A stretch of 64,000 nucleotides of DNA from Tenacibaculum aiptasiae (GTDB lineage: Bacteria > Bacteroidota > Bacteroidia > Flavobacteriales > Flavobacteriaceae). The stretch lies in contig NZ_WAAU01000012.1 in assembly GCF_008806755.1 (NCBI RefSeq), positions 186,220 to 250,219 of the forward strand. Direction: 5' to 3'. Position numbers and translations under genes: made by a program. How positions within the stretch are numbered: the stretch's first letter is position 1; each line of letters starts with the position of its first letter. The notes beneath the pieces are model-generated. The model had not been told where the DNA came from. It saw only the letters and a program-made list of their open reading frames with translations, and ran no database searches. Below, in pieces: positions 25,314-34,537 of this stretch.

Positions 25314-25420
25314 ATGATTATATAATAAATTAATTGATTATTAATTAGGACACTTAAAAAAATAAAAGTCACAACCTTATAAACTGCACAATAATCCATT
25401 TATATAATCTAGGAAGTTTG

Positions 25421-25428
25421 TATCTTTG
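25421..25428 (+). promoter_or_regulatory. -7 box of the 68-residue Cys-rich protein gene
   Basis: TATCTTTG, with TTTA 18 bp upstream as a weak -33. Transcription would begin near 25433, 18 nt before the ATG at 25451. This excludes the longer reading from 25418, which starts upstream of the box. Confidence 0.55.
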
Positions 25429-25450
25429 CTGCACTAAAATTTTTCAAGAA

Positions 25451-25657
25451 ATGAAATTAGTTTTTGTAACAATTGGATTATTAGCACTTGCATTTGCAGG
25501 AATAGCTATTAAAATTTGGGCTAAAAAAGATGGTGAATTTGCTGGAACTTGTGCTAGCCAAAATCCTGTTTTAAATCAAAGTGGTGAATCTTGTGGTTTT
25601 TGCGGTAAAACACCAGACCAATTCGATTCTTGTAGTGAACCACAACACACAAACTAA
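25451..25657 (+). CDS. Small membrane-anchored protein with four cysteines
   Basis: 68 residues. One N-terminal hydrophobic helix (VFVTIGLLALAFAGIAIKI, residues 4-22) is followed by a short Cys-containing tail with the pattern C-x14-C-x2-C-x10-C (Cys34, 49, 52, 63; CGFC in the middle). Four cysteines in so short a domain suggest a bound zinc or iron-sulfur centre or two disulfides. I recall similar short proteins annotated only as membrane or secreted proteins in flavobacteria; function unknown. It has its own promoter and is 15 bp before the GT2 gene, so it may be the first gene of a three-gene unit with the glycosyltransferase and sigma factor. Confidence 0.75.
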   Translation: MKLVFVTIGLLALAFAGIAIKIWAKKDGEFAGTCASQNPVLNQSGESCGFCGKTPDQFDSCSEPQHTN

Positions 25658-25672
25658 ATTTATTTTATTTAT

Positions 25673-26773
25673 ATGATCTTTACTGTAGTTTTCTACATTT
25701 TTGTGGCAGTTACGATTATACAAATAATTTATTTTTTAAGTTTTTCCGTTTTTGCTTTTAAAAAAGAAAAAAAAGCAATCTCTAAAAATATTCCTATCTC
25801 AGTTATCATTTGTATTAAAAATAAAGCAAATGAGTTAGCAGATTATATTCGAGAGTTTTCTAAACAAAATTATACTGATTTTGAAATTGTTTTAATAAAC
25901 AATGCTTCTTCTGATGATACACTTGATGTTATGGAAAATCTTCAAGAGGAATATTCTAATATCAAAATTGTAAATGTTGTAAACACTGAAGCTTTTTGGG
26001 GGAATCGTAAATACGCTTTAACCCTAGGTATAAAAGCTGCAACTCATGAACATTTATTATTTACAGACATTTCTTGCAAACCAGATTCAGCCTATTGGAT
26101 TGAGGAAATGAGTTCTAATTTCACTCAAGAAAAATCAATTATTTTAGGCTATCAAAAAATAAAACATAAAAAATTATCTTTCTCAAACCTACTTATTAGG
26201 TTCGATAATATTTTTAACCATATTTTATCTTTCTCTTTTGCTAAATTTGGAAGTCCTTTTAGTGCCAATATTAAAAACTTGGGGTATACTAAAAGTGAGT
26301 TTTTTAAAGTAAACGGCTTCATTAAACACATGGATAGTTTTTTAGGCGAAGATGATTTATTTATAAAAGATGCTGCTAATAATAAAAACACAGCTATTTC
26401 TATAACTGAAAATAGTCTTATAACATCAAACTCTTATATTTCTTTTAAAGATTGGTTTACACAAAAAAGAAAACTATCTATTATATTTCCTTTATATAAG
26501 TTTAAACATCGTTTTTTATTAAACCTTTTCAACTTTACGAAAATTATTTTTTTCCCTTTAGCTGTTTATGTACTTATCTTAAAATGGAAAATAGCTTTAC
26601 CAATTGTTTTATTCTACTATTTTATACAGTTTTTAATTATTGGGAAATCAGCTTTTAAGCTTCATGATAAAAAAATTCTTTTCTTGTTACCCATACTTGA
26701 CATTTGTTTAGTATCATTACAAATCATTATATTTATAACAAATACAATTTCTAAACCTACACATTGGAAGTAA
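25673..26773 (+). CDS. Family 2 glycosyltransferase, membrane-bound
   Basis: 366 residues. An N-terminal helix (residues 4-24) is followed by a GT-A domain: ISVIICIKNKANELADYI, EIVLINNASSDDTLDVM with the nucleotide-binding Asp pair, LLFTDISCKPD as the DxD-like segment, and GEDDLFIKD as the catalytic ED region. It ends with three hydrophobic segments (residues 280-360). It probably transfers a sugar at the cytoplasmic face to a lipid or glycan acceptor; donor and acceptor are unknown. Its last 10 bp overlap the start of a sigma factor gene, a tight link seen between surface-glycan genes and regulators. Confidence 0.85.
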   Translation: MIFTVVFYIFVAVTIIQIIYFLSFSVFAFKKEKKAISKNIPISVIICIKNKANELADYIREFSKQNYTDFEIVLINNASSDDTLDVMENLQEEYSNIKIVNVVNTEAFWGNRKYALTLGIKAATHEHLLFTDISCKPDSAYWIEEMSSNFTQEKSIILGYQKIKHKKLSFSNLLIRFDNIFNHILSFSFAKFGSPFSANIKNLGYTKSEFFKVNGFIKHMDSFLGEDDLFIKDAANNKNTAISITENSLITSNSYISFKDWFTQKRKLSIIFPLYKFKHRFLLNLFNFTKIIFFPLAVYVLILKWKIALPIVLFYYFIQFLIIGKSAFKLHDKKILFLLPILDICLVSLQIIIFITNTISKPTHWK

Positions 26774-27327
26774 ATAAAGAAAAAGTTCTTCACCACATTC
26801 AGCTTGCTAAGAAAGGAAACCAAATTTCTTTTAATTTCCTATTAGATACTTTCTGGGGAAATGTATACAACTATCAATTATCAAAAATTAAAAATGATAA
26901 TGATGCTGAAGATATTACTATTCAAACTTTTTCTAAAGCTTTTGATAAAATAGACACCTTTAATGAAGAATATCAATTCAAAACTTGGTTAATTACTATT
27001 TCTAAGAATGTACATATTGATTTTCTACGTAAAAAAAAGTCAACAATTTCAATTGACACTTCTAAAGAACAAGAAGAAGCCGCTTTTCAAGTAGTCGACG
27101 ATGCTCCTTCTCCTGAAGATAAAATTATTACGGAGCAAAATTTAGCTAAACTTTTAAAGGATATAAAAAAGCTAAAACCGAAATACCAAGAAATAATTAA
27201 TTTACGTTTTTTTCAAGAGTTAAGCTATAAAGAAATCTCAGAAAAAATAGGAGAACCAATGAATAACGTAAAGGTTAAATTATTGAGAGCTAAAAAATTA
27301 TTAGCAGAAATAATAAAGAAATCTTAA
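26764..27327 (+). CDS. ECF RNA polymerase sigma factor (second)
   Basis: 187 residues. The start is TTG at 26764, inside the glycosyltransferase gene; no suitable ATG exists before region 2. Region 2 (DTFWGNVYNYQLSKIKNDNDAEDITIQTFSKAF) and region 4 (LKPKYQEIINLRFFQELSYKEISEKI and NNVKVKLLRAKKLL, in parts) are complete. No anti-sigma gene follows, unlike the sigma gene at 11833. After the stop comes a 92-bp gap with an operator-like palindrome and then the Nramp-like gene. What it controls is not visible. Confidence 0.9.
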   Translation: MEVNKEKVLHHIQLAKKGNQISFNFLLDTFWGNVYNYQLSKIKNDNDAEDITIQTFSKAFDKIDTFNEEYQFKTWLITISKNVHIDFLRKKKSTISIDTSKEQEEAAFQVVDDAPSPEDKIITEQNLAKLLKDIKKLKPKYQEIINLRFFQELSYKEISEKIGEPMNNVKVKLLRAKKLLAEIIKKS

Positions 27328-27363
27328 ATTGCCCCAACTTTAACAATTAAAAAACTAAAGAAT

Positions 27364-27381
27364 TGTATAATTTATTATACA
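27364..27381. promoter_or_regulatory. Palindromic operator before the Nramp-like gene
   Basis: TGTATAA-TTTA-TTATACA, perfect 7-bp arms, 38 bp before the ATG at 27420. It resembles the AT-rich dyads bound by Fur, Zur, PerR or DtxR/MntR proteins. Its position before a metal-carrier-family gene suggests metal-dependent control; the regulator is unknown. Confidence 0.5.
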
Positions 27382-27419
27382 GTATCAATTAATTTAACAT
27401 TTTCTTTCATTTTCCCTTT

Positions 27420-28640
27420 ATGAAAAAATCTTTTTTAAATTTACTTGGTCCTGGTTTGTTATTTGCTGGTGCTGCAATAGGAGTTTCTCACTTAGTACAA
27501 TCTACAAGAGCTGGTGCTGATTTTGGGTTTGGTTTACTTTGGGCTTTATTAATTGTTAATATTTTTAAATATCCTTTTTTCCAATTTGGCCCACGTTATG
27601 CTTCTGCTACTGGCGAAACTTTGTTAGATGGTTATAAAAAACTAGGTAAATATGTTTTAGTTAGCTATTATATTTTAAATTTTGCTACCATGTTTACCAT
27701 TCAAGCTGCAGTAACAATTGTAACTGCAAGTTTAGCTTCTAACATCTTTGGTTTTACCAATGATTTAGTAATATGGTCAATAATAATTATGTTTATTAGT
27801 GTAATCATTTTAGGAATTGGAAAGTATAAACTACTTGACAACCTAATGAAGTACATTATATTAACATTAACCATAAGTACTATTTTAGCTGTAAACATTG
27901 CTTTATTTAGTACTCAAAAAGGATTCAGTTTTCAACAAATAGTACCTAGTGGTACAGCTCAAATAACTTTTTTAATAGCCTTTTTAGGCTGGATGCCTGC
28001 TCCTTTAGATATTTCTATTTGGCATTCAATATGGTCGGTTGAAAAAAGTAAAACTACTTTTGAAAAAATAAAACCTAAACATGCTATTTTCGATTTCAAT
28101 GTTGGATATATTGGAACCTTCTTTTTAGGTGTTTGTTTTGTAATGTTAGGAGCATTAGTTATGTATAGATCTGGTGAATCTTTTTCTAGCAAAGGAACTG
28201 TATTTGCCTCTCAACTTATTAATTTATATACAAAAAACTTAGGTGATTTTTCTTACTTATTCATCGGTATAGCTGCTTTTACCACCATGTTTAGCACTAC
28301 ATTAACCACACTAGATGCTTCACCTAGAGCCATGAGTAAAACTTCTACTTTAATTTTTAATAAAAAAACAAAGGCTTCTTATTGGTTCTGGATGTTATTT
28401 TTAGCTATTGGTACTTTTCTTATTCTAAAGTATTTTTTATCTGATATGGGGTTTTTGGTTAAAATAGCTACGGTATTATCTTTCTTAACAGCTCCATTCT
28501 ATGCTATTTTAAACTATATATTAATTACCGGTGAGCATACTCCTAAAAAGCATAGACCTGGTTTAGGCTTACGTATTTTAAGTATTACTGGCATTGTATT
28601 TTTAATCGCATTTAGTATTTGGTTTTTACTCAATTTATAA
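27420..28640 (+). CDS. Nramp-family-related membrane transporter
   Basis: 406 residues with about eleven hydrophobic helices in the LeuT-type arrangement of Nramp carriers. The opening [25 protein letters not shown] follows the Nramp first-helix pattern, but the metal-coordinating DPGN is replaced by IGVSH. The sixth-helix motif reads [13 protein letters not shown], keeping Met-Pro but not the usual MPH. Loss of the Asp and Asn ligands means manganese or iron transport cannot be assumed; another cation or proton-coupled solute is possible. It is a single gene before lipA, with a symmetric operator-like site upstream. Confidence 0.82.
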   Translation: MKKSFLNLLGPGLLFAGAAIGVSHLVQSTRAGADFGFGLLWALLIVNIFKYPFFQFGPRYASATGETLLDGYKKLGKYVLVSYYILNFATMFTIQAAVTIVTASLASNIFGFTNDLVIWSIIIMFISVIILGIGKYKLLDNLMKYIILTLTISTILAVNIALFSTQKGFSFQQIVPSGTAQITFLIAFLGWMPAPLDISIWHSIWSVEKSKTTFEKIKPKHAIFDFNVGYIGTFFLGVCFVMLGALVMYRSGESFSSKGTVFASQLINLYTKNLGDFSYLFIGIAAFTTMFSTTLTTLDASPRAMSKTSTLIFNKKTKASYWFWMLFLAIGTFLILKYFLSDMGFLVKIATVLSFLTAPFYAILNYILITGEHTPKKHRPGLGLRILSITGIVFLIAFSIWFLLNL

Positions 28641-28652
28641 TTCTTTTCTTTG

Positions 28653-28660
28653 TAAATTTG
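28653..28660 (+). promoter_or_regulatory. -7 box of lipA
   Basis: TAAATTTG, predicted start near 28665, leader about 15 nt. The gap from the upstream stop is only 40 bp, so this would be a short dedicated promoter; no convincing -33 box. Confidence 0.4.
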
Positions 28661-28680
28661 CAGTTCAATTTTTTTATAAA

Positions 28681-29550
28681 ATGGAAAACAAATCTGTAGT
28701 ATTACCTGAAAGAACAAAAAAACCAAAATGGTTACGCGTAAAGTTACCTGTTGGTAAAAAATATACAGAACTTAGAGGTTTAGTAGATAAATACAAATTA
28801 AACACTATTTGTACAAGTGGTAGCTGTCCTAATATGGGAGAATGTTGGGGAGAAGGAACTGCTACTTTTATGATTTTAGGAAATATTTGTACTCGTTCTT
28901 GTGGTTTTTGTGGTGTAAAAACCGGTAGACCAGAAACTGTTGAATGGGACGAACCTGAAAAAGTTGCTCGCTCAATTAAATTAATGAGTATTAAGCATGC
29001 TGTATTAACTTCGGTAGATAGAGATGACTTAAAAGATGGTGGATCTATCATTTGGGCTGAAACAGTAAATGCAGTTAGAAGAACAAACCCTAATACTACT
29101 TTAGAAACATTAATCCCAGATTTTCAAGGAAATGAAAAATTACTTGATAGAATTATAGAGGTAGCGCCTGAGGTAGTTTCTCACAACATGGAAACTGTTC
29201 GTAGATTAACTCGTGAAGTTCGTATACAAGCTAAATATGACAGAAGCTTAGCTGTTTTGAAATATTTGAAAGATAACGGTATGCGTACTAAATCTGGAAT
29301 TATGTTAGGTTTAGGAGAAACTGAGGAAGAAGTTATTCAAACAATGAAAGATTTACGTGGTGTTGGGTTAGATATTATTACTATTGGTCAGTACTTACAA
29401 CCAAGTAAAAAACACCTACCTGTTAAGCAATTTATCACTCCTGATCAGTTTAAAAAATATGAAACTTTAGGTTTAGAAATGGGCTTTATGTATGTTGAAA
29501 GTGGCGCTTTAGTTAGATCTTCTTACAAAGCACATAAGCATGCTAGTTAA
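28681..29550 (+). CDS. lipA: Lipoyl synthase
   Basis: Radical SAM enzyme of 289 residues that inserts two sulfurs into octanoyl groups on lipoyl domains. The auxiliary cluster cysteines are in [12 protein letters not shown] (Cys44, 49, 55) and the SAM cluster is CTRSCGFC (Cys70, 74, 77). The C-terminal [11 protein letters not shown] holds the conserved Arg-Ser-Ser whose Ser ligates the auxiliary cluster. [13 protein letters not shown] is another family block. Complete, with no oddity. After its stop comes a 296-bp stretch without a protein gene (see next entries). Confidence 0.98.
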   Translation: MENKSVVLPERTKKPKWLRVKLPVGKKYTELRGLVDKYKLNTICTSGSCPNMGECWGEGTATFMILGNICTRSCGFCGVKTGRPETVEWDEPEKVARSIKLMSIKHAVLTSVDRDDLKDGGSIIWAETVNAVRRTNPNTTLETLIPDFQGNEKLLDRIIEVAPEVVSHNMETVRRLTREVRIQAKYDRSLAVLKYLKDNGMRTKSGIMLGLGETEEEVIQTMKDLRGVGLDIITIGQYLQPSKKHLPVKQFITPDQFKKYETLGLEMGFMYVESGALVRSSYKAHKHAS

Positions 29551-29570
29551 TCAAAAAGTCATTTTATTAA

Positions 29571-29612
29571 TAAATTGTTAAAATTAACAGTTTACTTATA
29601 CATTTGTTAACA
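29571..29612. promoter_or_regulatory. Two TGTTAA-type palindromes upstream of the orphan transcription unit
   Basis: A 24-bp near-palindrome at 29571-29594 has the core TGTTAA-AA-TTAACA (29576-29589). A second perfect palindrome TGTTAACA lies at 29605-29612. They are 75-125 bp upstream of the sigma-54-like element at 29687, the usual distance for enhancer-binding protein sites. Binding is inferred. Confidence 0.4.
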
Positions 29613-29686
29613 CAAAGACTATATATCGTTAAAAAATTGTGAATTCTCAAATAACGTTTTTAAAAACATATAAGTAATTCGTAATT

Positions 29687-29702
29687 TTGGCACAGAATTT
29701 GA
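29687..29702 (+). promoter_or_regulatory. Possible sigma-54 promoter (or extended -7 box)
   Basis: TTGGCAC-N5-TTGA: the GG and the -12 G are exactly spaced as in -24/-12 promoters, but the -12 element ends GA not GC. The same bases also contain TAATTTTG (29682-29689), which fits the housekeeping -7 box, though without a good -33. The start would be near 29713 in the first reading and near 29694 in the second. Confidence 0.4.
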
Positions 29703-29712
29703 AAGCAATAAT

Positions 29713-29797
29713 TCGTAGACAAGTAACATTGTTTTCATTGTGTAAATTATTTGAATTAGTTGATTAACAAAAGCCCACTCATATGAGTGGGCTTTTG
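29713..29797 (+). ncRNA. Candidate small RNA of about 85-105 nt
   Basis: Between the promoter-like element at 29687 and the hairpin ending at 29797 there is no start codon except ATG within the hairpin, so a transcript would be non-coding. It would consist of a 55-nt AU-rich single-stranded part, including a repeated CATTGT (29728-29742 region), and a strong 3' stem-loop followed by UUUUGAAUUUUA. It is an orphan unit: lipA ends 218 bp before the hairpin and the next gene has its own -7 box after it. No match to a known RNA family is recognised. Confidence 0.35.
29768..29797. terminator. Strong palindromic hairpin, probable terminator
   Basis: CAAAAGCCCACTCAT / ATGAGTGGGCTTTTG is a perfect 30-bp palindrome, GC-rich in an AT-rich setting, with U-rich sequence after it on the plus strand. 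It separates lipA and the orphan unit from the DUF255 gene. Confidence 0.7.
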
Positions 29798-29820
29798 AAT
29801 TTTATCCCATAAAAATTTAT

Positions 29821-29828
29821 TATTTTTG
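29821..29828 (+). promoter_or_regulatory. -7 box of the DUF255 gene
   Basis: TATTTTTG (TAnnTTTG type). Start near 29833, leader about 14 nt to the ATG at 29847. A reading from the TTG at 29826 would start inside the box, so it is not used. TTTG at 29794-29797 is 23 bp away, longer than ideal. Confidence 0.45.
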
Positions 29829-29846
29829 GTTACAACCTTATTTAAT

Positions 29847-31967
29847 ATGTTTTTAAAAAAGATCTTATTCTGCAGTATTGTTTTTTTTATCCTATCATGC
29901 AAAAACACCTCAACAAAAAATAATACTAAAAAACATAAATACACCAATAGCTTAATTCACGAAACAAGTCCGTACTTATTACAACATGCGCACAATCCTG
30001 TAAACTGGTATCCTTGGAATGAAAAAACATTAGAACTTGCTAAAAAAGAAAACAAACTTTTATTAATTTCCATAGGATACTCTTCTTGCCATTGGTGTCA
30101 TGTTATGGAGAAAGAGTCTTTTGAAAATGAAGAAGTTGCTAAATTGATGAACGACAATTTTATCAATGTAAAAATTGACAGAGAAGAACGTCCTGATATT
30201 GATAAAGTTTACATGACCGCTGTACAGCTTATGACTGGAAGTGGCGGATGGCCCTTAAACTGCATAGCTCTACCTAATGGAAAACCTGTTTTTGGCGGAA
30301 CTTATTTTCCAAAAGACCAATGGATTAATGTTCTTAACCAAATTTCTTCTCTATACACAAAAGAACCTCAAGAACTAATTAATTACGCTGAAAAACTAAC
30401 AGAAGGCATTAAAGAAAATTCTTTAATTTCTATCAATAACAAAGAACAAGACTTCAACAAATCTCATATAAAAAACTCTTTAGATAACTGGATCAAACAC
30501 TTTGATAATTCATTTGGTGGTATTGATAGTTCTCCTAAATTCCCAATGCCTGTTAATTATGAATTTTTATTACAATACGCATATCTCACAAAAAGCAAAG
30601 AACTTTTATCTCATGTTAATACTACCCTAACTAAAATGGCTTTAGGTGGTATTTTTGATCAAAGTGAAGGTGGTTTTTCTAGATACTCCACTGATAAAAA
30701 ATGGCACATTCCTCATTTTGAAAAAATGCTTTACGACAACGGTCAGCTAGTTAGTCTATATTCTAATGCTTATACAGCTACGCAAAAGCTTCTTTACAAG
30801 GAAACTGTGTATCAAACATTGAACTTTATAGAAAAAGAATTAATGGATAAAAGCGGTGGCTTTTACTCATCCCTAGATGCAGATAGTAGTAACAAACATA
30901 ATAAACTTGAAGAAGGAGCTTATTATGTATGGACTAAAAACGAACTTACCTCAATTATCTCTAAAGATGATTTTGATTTATTTTCAAATTATTTTGGAAT
31001 CAACTCATATGGATTATGGGAAAAAGAAAAATATCATTTAATAAGGAAGTTTTCCAATGAAGAGTTTTCTAAAAAACACAATATATCATTAGATAAATTA
31101 AACAAAAAAGTAGCGCTATGGCGTTCATTATTAACAAAACATAGAAGCAAAAAAAACAAACCTAGGTTGGATGACAAAATTCTTACTTCTTGGAATGCTT
31201 TAACTTTAAAAGGTTATGTTGATGCTTACAAAGCTTTTGAAGATTCTCATTTTTTAAATATTGCTCTAAGAAATGCTAATTTTATTAAAGAAAATTTAAT
31301 TAAACAAAATGGTGAAGTTTTCAGAAATTATAAAAATGGTAAAGCAAGTATTAATGCTTATTTAGAAGATTACGCCACCCTAATTAACGCCTATTTAAGC
31401 TTATATCAAGTTACATTCGATTCTCAATGGCTATCACTATCAAAGAAGCTTACTGACTATGTTTTTGATCATTTTTACGATAAAAAAAGTAATTTCTTTT
31501 ATTATACTTCTAACCTAGAAAAAGAGCTAATTACTAAAAAGATTGAAACTGACGATAATGTTATTGCTTCTTCTAATTCAATCATGGCTAAGAACTTATT
31601 TTTATTAAGTCATTTTTATGAAAATGAAGAGTATTTAAAAGTAAGTAAGCAAATGCTACACAATATTAGTCCAGAAATGAATAATTTCCCTTCTTCTCAT
31701 GCAAATTGGCTTTCTTTATATTTAAATTATACCTACCCTTTTTATGAAGTTGCTATTTCAGGAAATAAAGCTCTTGAAAAATCTACTCTATTAAATAAAG
31801 TTTATTTACCAAATAAGTTAGTTGCTGGTAGCCTTAAAGAAAGTGATTTACCTTTATTAAAAAACAGGTTTTCTTCTAAAGAAACATACATATATGTTTG
31901 TATTAATAAAGCTTGTAAATTACCTACTAGTGATGTAAAAAAGGCAATAAATCAATTGAAAAATTAA
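29847..31967 (+). CDS. DUF255 / thioredoxin-domain lipoprotein (YyaL, SSP411 family)
   Basis: 706 residues. Lipoprotein signal ([12 protein letters not shown], Cys18), then the DUF255 thioredoxin-like domain (residues 35-195): [34 protein letters not shown] (CxxC at 81-84) and [13 protein letters not shown]. The rest is an alpha/alpha toroid like those of sugar epimerases and glycosidases ([49 protein letters not shown]). The family is widespread, including human SPATA20, but the reaction is unknown. Lipidation implies an extracytoplasmic place. It converges with the AGE epimerase gene with 6 bp between stops. Confidence 0.92.
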   Translation: MFLKKILFCSIVFFILSCKNTSTKNNTKKHKYTNSLIHETSPYLLQHAHNPVNWYPWNEKTLELAKKENKLLLISIGYSSCHWCHVMEKESFENEEVAKLMNDNFINVKIDREERPDIDKVYMTAVQLMTGSGGWPLNCIALPNGKPVFGGTYFPKDQWINVLNQISSLYTKEPQELINYAEKLTEGIKENSLISINNKEQDFNKSHIKNSLDNWIKHFDNSFGGIDSSPKFPMPVNYEFLLQYAYLTKSKELLSHVNTTLTKMALGGIFDQSEGGFSRYSTDKKWHIPHFEKMLYDNGQLVSLYSNAYTATQKLLYKETVYQTLNFIEKELMDKSGGFYSSLDADSSNKHNKLEEGAYYVWTKNELTSIISKDDFDLFSNYFGINSYGLWEKEKYHLIRKFSNEEFSKKHNISLDKLNKKVALWRSLLTKHRSKKNKPRLDDKILTSWNALTLKGYVDAYKAFEDSHFLNIALRNANFIKENLIKQNGEVFRNYKNGKASINAYLEDYATLINAYLSLYQVTFDSQWLSLSKKLTDYVFDHFYDKKSNFFYYTSNLEKELITKKIETDDNVIASSNSIMAKNLFLLSHFYENEEYLKVSKQMLHNISPEMNNFPSSHANWLSLYLNYTYPFYEVAISGNKALEKSTLLNKVYLPNKLVAGSLKESDLPLLKNRFSSKETYIYVCINKACKLPTSDVKKAINQLKN

Positions 31968-31973
31968 ATAACA

Positions 31974-33134
31974 TTAAATATCAGACACCACATTCAAACA
32001 CATCCTAACAATATGATATGGAGTTTTCCACATAGCTACTTTATGTTCTGGCCTTCCTCCACTCTCTGTTATTTTTGAATGCCATTCTCCATTATCATTA
32101 TCAATAAAATTACCTTTCACAAAGCACCATACTTTATTCAAGCTAATTAAATACTCTTCTTTTTTAGTTTCTTTATATAGCGTATAAAAAGCAAGCATAG
32201 CCTCTGTTTGTACCCACCAATTCAATTCAACATCTAGCTCTTTAGAAGCTATATTTTTTCCTGTTAACACTGCCCCGTCAAATGTTACAGCTTCATTTAG
32301 AAAATTAGCAATACTATGCTTCATTTTTTCAACAATAATTTCTTCATATTTTTTATAACCAAGAGACCTCGCTATATCTAACAACATCCATGGGACCTCT
32401 GCATTGTGTCCAAAAGAAATTGTTTTACTTATATCAACCCACTGTTTATCAAATTCTAAAACTAAACACTTATCGTTTTCCCAAAATTTGTTTACAATAG
32501 TTTCTAATAAATATATTATTCTTTTCCCTAATTCATCATTTTCATACACTTTATACAAAGCACTATAACCTTCTAACAAATGCAAATAAGTCCCTAACTT
32601 CTTAATCTTATCTTGAACTCCTTCTTTAAACTCTTCATTCAAATAACTTCCATCAGAAGACTTCAACTCTTTCTCTACAAACTCAAACAAATTTACCGCC
32701 CAAGTTTTTACTTCTTCTTTTTTTGATAATTTATAATATTCTGACAATCCTAAAATAGTATATGCCTGAGCTATTGCATTTTTTGTTGTATCGATTGGTT
32801 CTCCATTGTAATTAAGCTTCCAATATACAGCTGATGTTTCTTTATCTTTAAAAAAGTACTTTAAGTATTGATAAGCTCTATTAGCAAACGTTTTATTATC
32901 TTTTATAACCTCTTGATTACAAACTGCTGAAAAACTCCACAAAGTTCTAGCATTCAATATAATTCCCTTAGGTGCTTTTGGTACTACATTTCCCTTACTA
33001 TCAACTCCACCCAAAAAACCTCCCTCTAAATCATCTATAGTATTCGTTTTCCAATAATCTAACACATTTTGTAATTCTTTTCTTATTTCACCTTGAAGCT
33101 TTCTTTTAATAGAACTATCTACAACTCCTACCAT
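31974..33134 (-). CDS. AGE-family 2-epimerase (cellobiose 2-epimerase type)
   Basis: Cytoplasmic alpha/alpha-barrel enzyme of 386 residues of the N-acylglucosamine/cellobiose 2-epimerase family. Conserved pieces: ILNARTLWSFSAV, the His in SFGHNAEVPWML, ELNWWVQTEAMLAF and KVAMWKTPYHIVRMCL, which carry the His residues that move the C2 proton. Length and the WWVQTEAM block fit enzymes acting on beta-1,4-linked disaccharides rather than GlcNAc. It would turn the reducing glucose of a disaccharide into mannose. No GH130 phosphorylase partner is present. It is the last gene of the minus-strand PUL operon, 4 bp after the GPH symporter. Confidence 0.85.
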   Translation of the reverse strand: MVGVVDSSIKRKLQGEIRKELQNVLDYWKTNTIDDLEGGFLGGVDSKGNVVPKAPKGIILNARTLWSFSAVCNQEVIKDNKTFANRAYQYLKYFFKDKETSAVYWKLNYNGEPIDTTKNAIAQAYTILGLSEYYKLSKKEEVKTWAVNLFEFVEKELKSSDGSYLNEEFKEGVQDKIKKLGTYLHLLEGYSALYKVYENDELGKRIIYLLETIVNKFWENDKCLVLEFDKQWVDISKTISFGHNAEVPWMLLDIARSLGYKKYEEIIVEKMKHSIANFLNEAVTFDGAVLTGKNIASKELDVELNWWVQTEAMLAFYTLYKETKKEEYLISLNKVWCFVKGNFIDNDNGEWHSKITESGGRPEHKVAMWKTPYHIVRMCLNVVSDI

Positions 33135-33138
33135 CTAT

Positions 33139-34527
33139 TTATGAATTCCTTTGTTCATTTAACACTTGCTCAACTTCTTTCATTTTTTTAGTTGTTAGTG
33201 GGTAAAAAAGTAAAGCCACTACAGCTAACAACACAAACAATGCTGGAACTAAACTCATATTTAATTTTATCCCTTCAAGCATTTCCGCAGTTTTAACAGC
33301 TACATCCCCTTCATAATTATACATATTTAAAATAGCTAAAGTTATTGCTCCAGCTACCCCTCCTCCAAATTTCATTGCAAATGTACCTGCCGAGTAAATT
33401 AAACCAGTAGCTCTTCTTCCATTTTTATACTCTGAATAATCGGCTGAATCACCCAACATAGCAAAGAAAAGTATAGGCATTAATCCTGCTCCAAACTCTG
33501 AAATTATACCAAATAAAAATATACTCCCCACTTGGTTAGGCTCTAACCAATAGATAGCTCCTGCAGTAATTGACGAAAGTAAAACACTTAAAATAAAAAG
33601 CCTCTTTTTCCCTATTTTTTTCGATAAATACGGAGCAAACAGTGTAGAAATCATAGATATTACCAACAATGAAAGCAAGTATAATCCAGCTAATCCATTT
33701 TCTCCTCCCCATCTCGAAAGACTTCCAAAAAAATTTGTTTCATCTTGTACATAATGTGTAAAATAATACATTGTTGCACTTTGTTTTATTACATTATACG
33801 TCACAAAAACAAAACCTAGAAACAATAAAATTAACCATGCCTTATTAGTTATTAAATCTTTATAATCTTGCTTTACATTCGATTCACTATTTATAATCGG
33901 TACTCGTTCTCTTGTAGTTAAAAACGTAATTACTGAGAAAATAGCCAATATAAACGCTAACACATACATAGTATATTGATAACCTAAGTTTTTATTTCCT
34001 TCTCCTAAAAAATCTACCAATGAAATAACACCAATTGTAGCTATTACTCCTCCCAAGTACGCTCCAAAGAAACGATACGATGATAGAACTGTTCTTTCTT
34101 TTATATTAGAAGTCATAACCCCCATTAAAGCTGAATATGGAACATTATTAGCCGTATACATTAAAGTATAAAAAATAGATGTTGCATATGCCCAAATTAG
34201 CTTTCCTGACAAACTTAAATCTGGTGTTGTAAACTGTAATATTAAAGCTACTCCAAATGGTAATGCTGTCCATATTAACCAAGGTCTAAACTTCCCCCAT
34301 TTTGTTTTAGTTCTATCTGCAATATTTCCCATTATTAAATCAGTAACTCCATCTCCTAAACGAATTACAAATAATAACATAGCTACAGCTGCCGTACCCA
34401 AACCGAAAACATCGGTGTAAAAAATAGGTAAAAAGGGGCCTATGGTTCGCCATGCAATATTAGCTGCTGTATCCCCTAAAGCATATCCTATTTTTTCTTT
34501 TATTGATAATTTATTTTCGGTTGACAT
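33139..34527 (-). CDS. GPH-family sugar:cation symporter (MelB-like)
   Basis: Inner-membrane carrier of 462 residues with twelve helices. KIGYALGDTAANIAWRTIG is the family start. RLGDGVTDLIMGNIADRTKTKWGKFRPW, read in parts, contains the cation-site Asp residues and the loop 2-3 motif. It belongs to the glycoside-pentoside-hexuronide group that imports oligosaccharides or glycosides with Na+ or H+. In the PUL it would bring in a disaccharide for the epimerase encoded next to it. It lies 10 bp after the LacI regulator. Confidence 0.9.
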   Translation of the reverse strand: MSTENKLSIKEKIGYALGDTAANIAWRTIGPFLPIFYTDVFGLGTAAVAMLLFVIRLGDGVTDLIMGNIADRTKTKWGKFRPWLIWTALPFGVALILQFTTPDLSLSGKLIWAYATSIFYTLMYTANNVPYSALMGVMTSNIKERTVLSSYRFFGAYLGGVIATIGVISLVDFLGEGNKNLGYQYTMYVLAFILAIFSVITFLTTRERVPIINSESNVKQDYKDLITNKAWLILLFLGFVFVTYNVIKQSATMYYFTHYVQDETNFFGSLSRWGGENGLAGLYLLSLLVISMISTLFAPYLSKKIGKKRLFILSVLLSSITAGAIYWLEPNQVGSIFLFGIISEFGAGLMPILFFAMLGDSADYSEYKNGRRATGLIYSAGTFAMKFGGGVAGAITLAILNMYNYEGDVAVKTAEMLEGIKLNMSLVPALFVLLAVVALLFYPLTTKKMKEVEQVLNEQRNS

Positions 34528-34537
34528 ATATTTTCTT

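Noticed and set aside
25418..25450. Upstream start for the 68-residue protein
   Set aside because: It lies at or before the predicted -7 box and adds a Cys-rich leader before the signal-anchor helix.
29826..29846. TTG start for the DUF255 protein
   Set aside because: Inside the -7 box; the ATG at 29847 begins directly with a lipoprotein signal.
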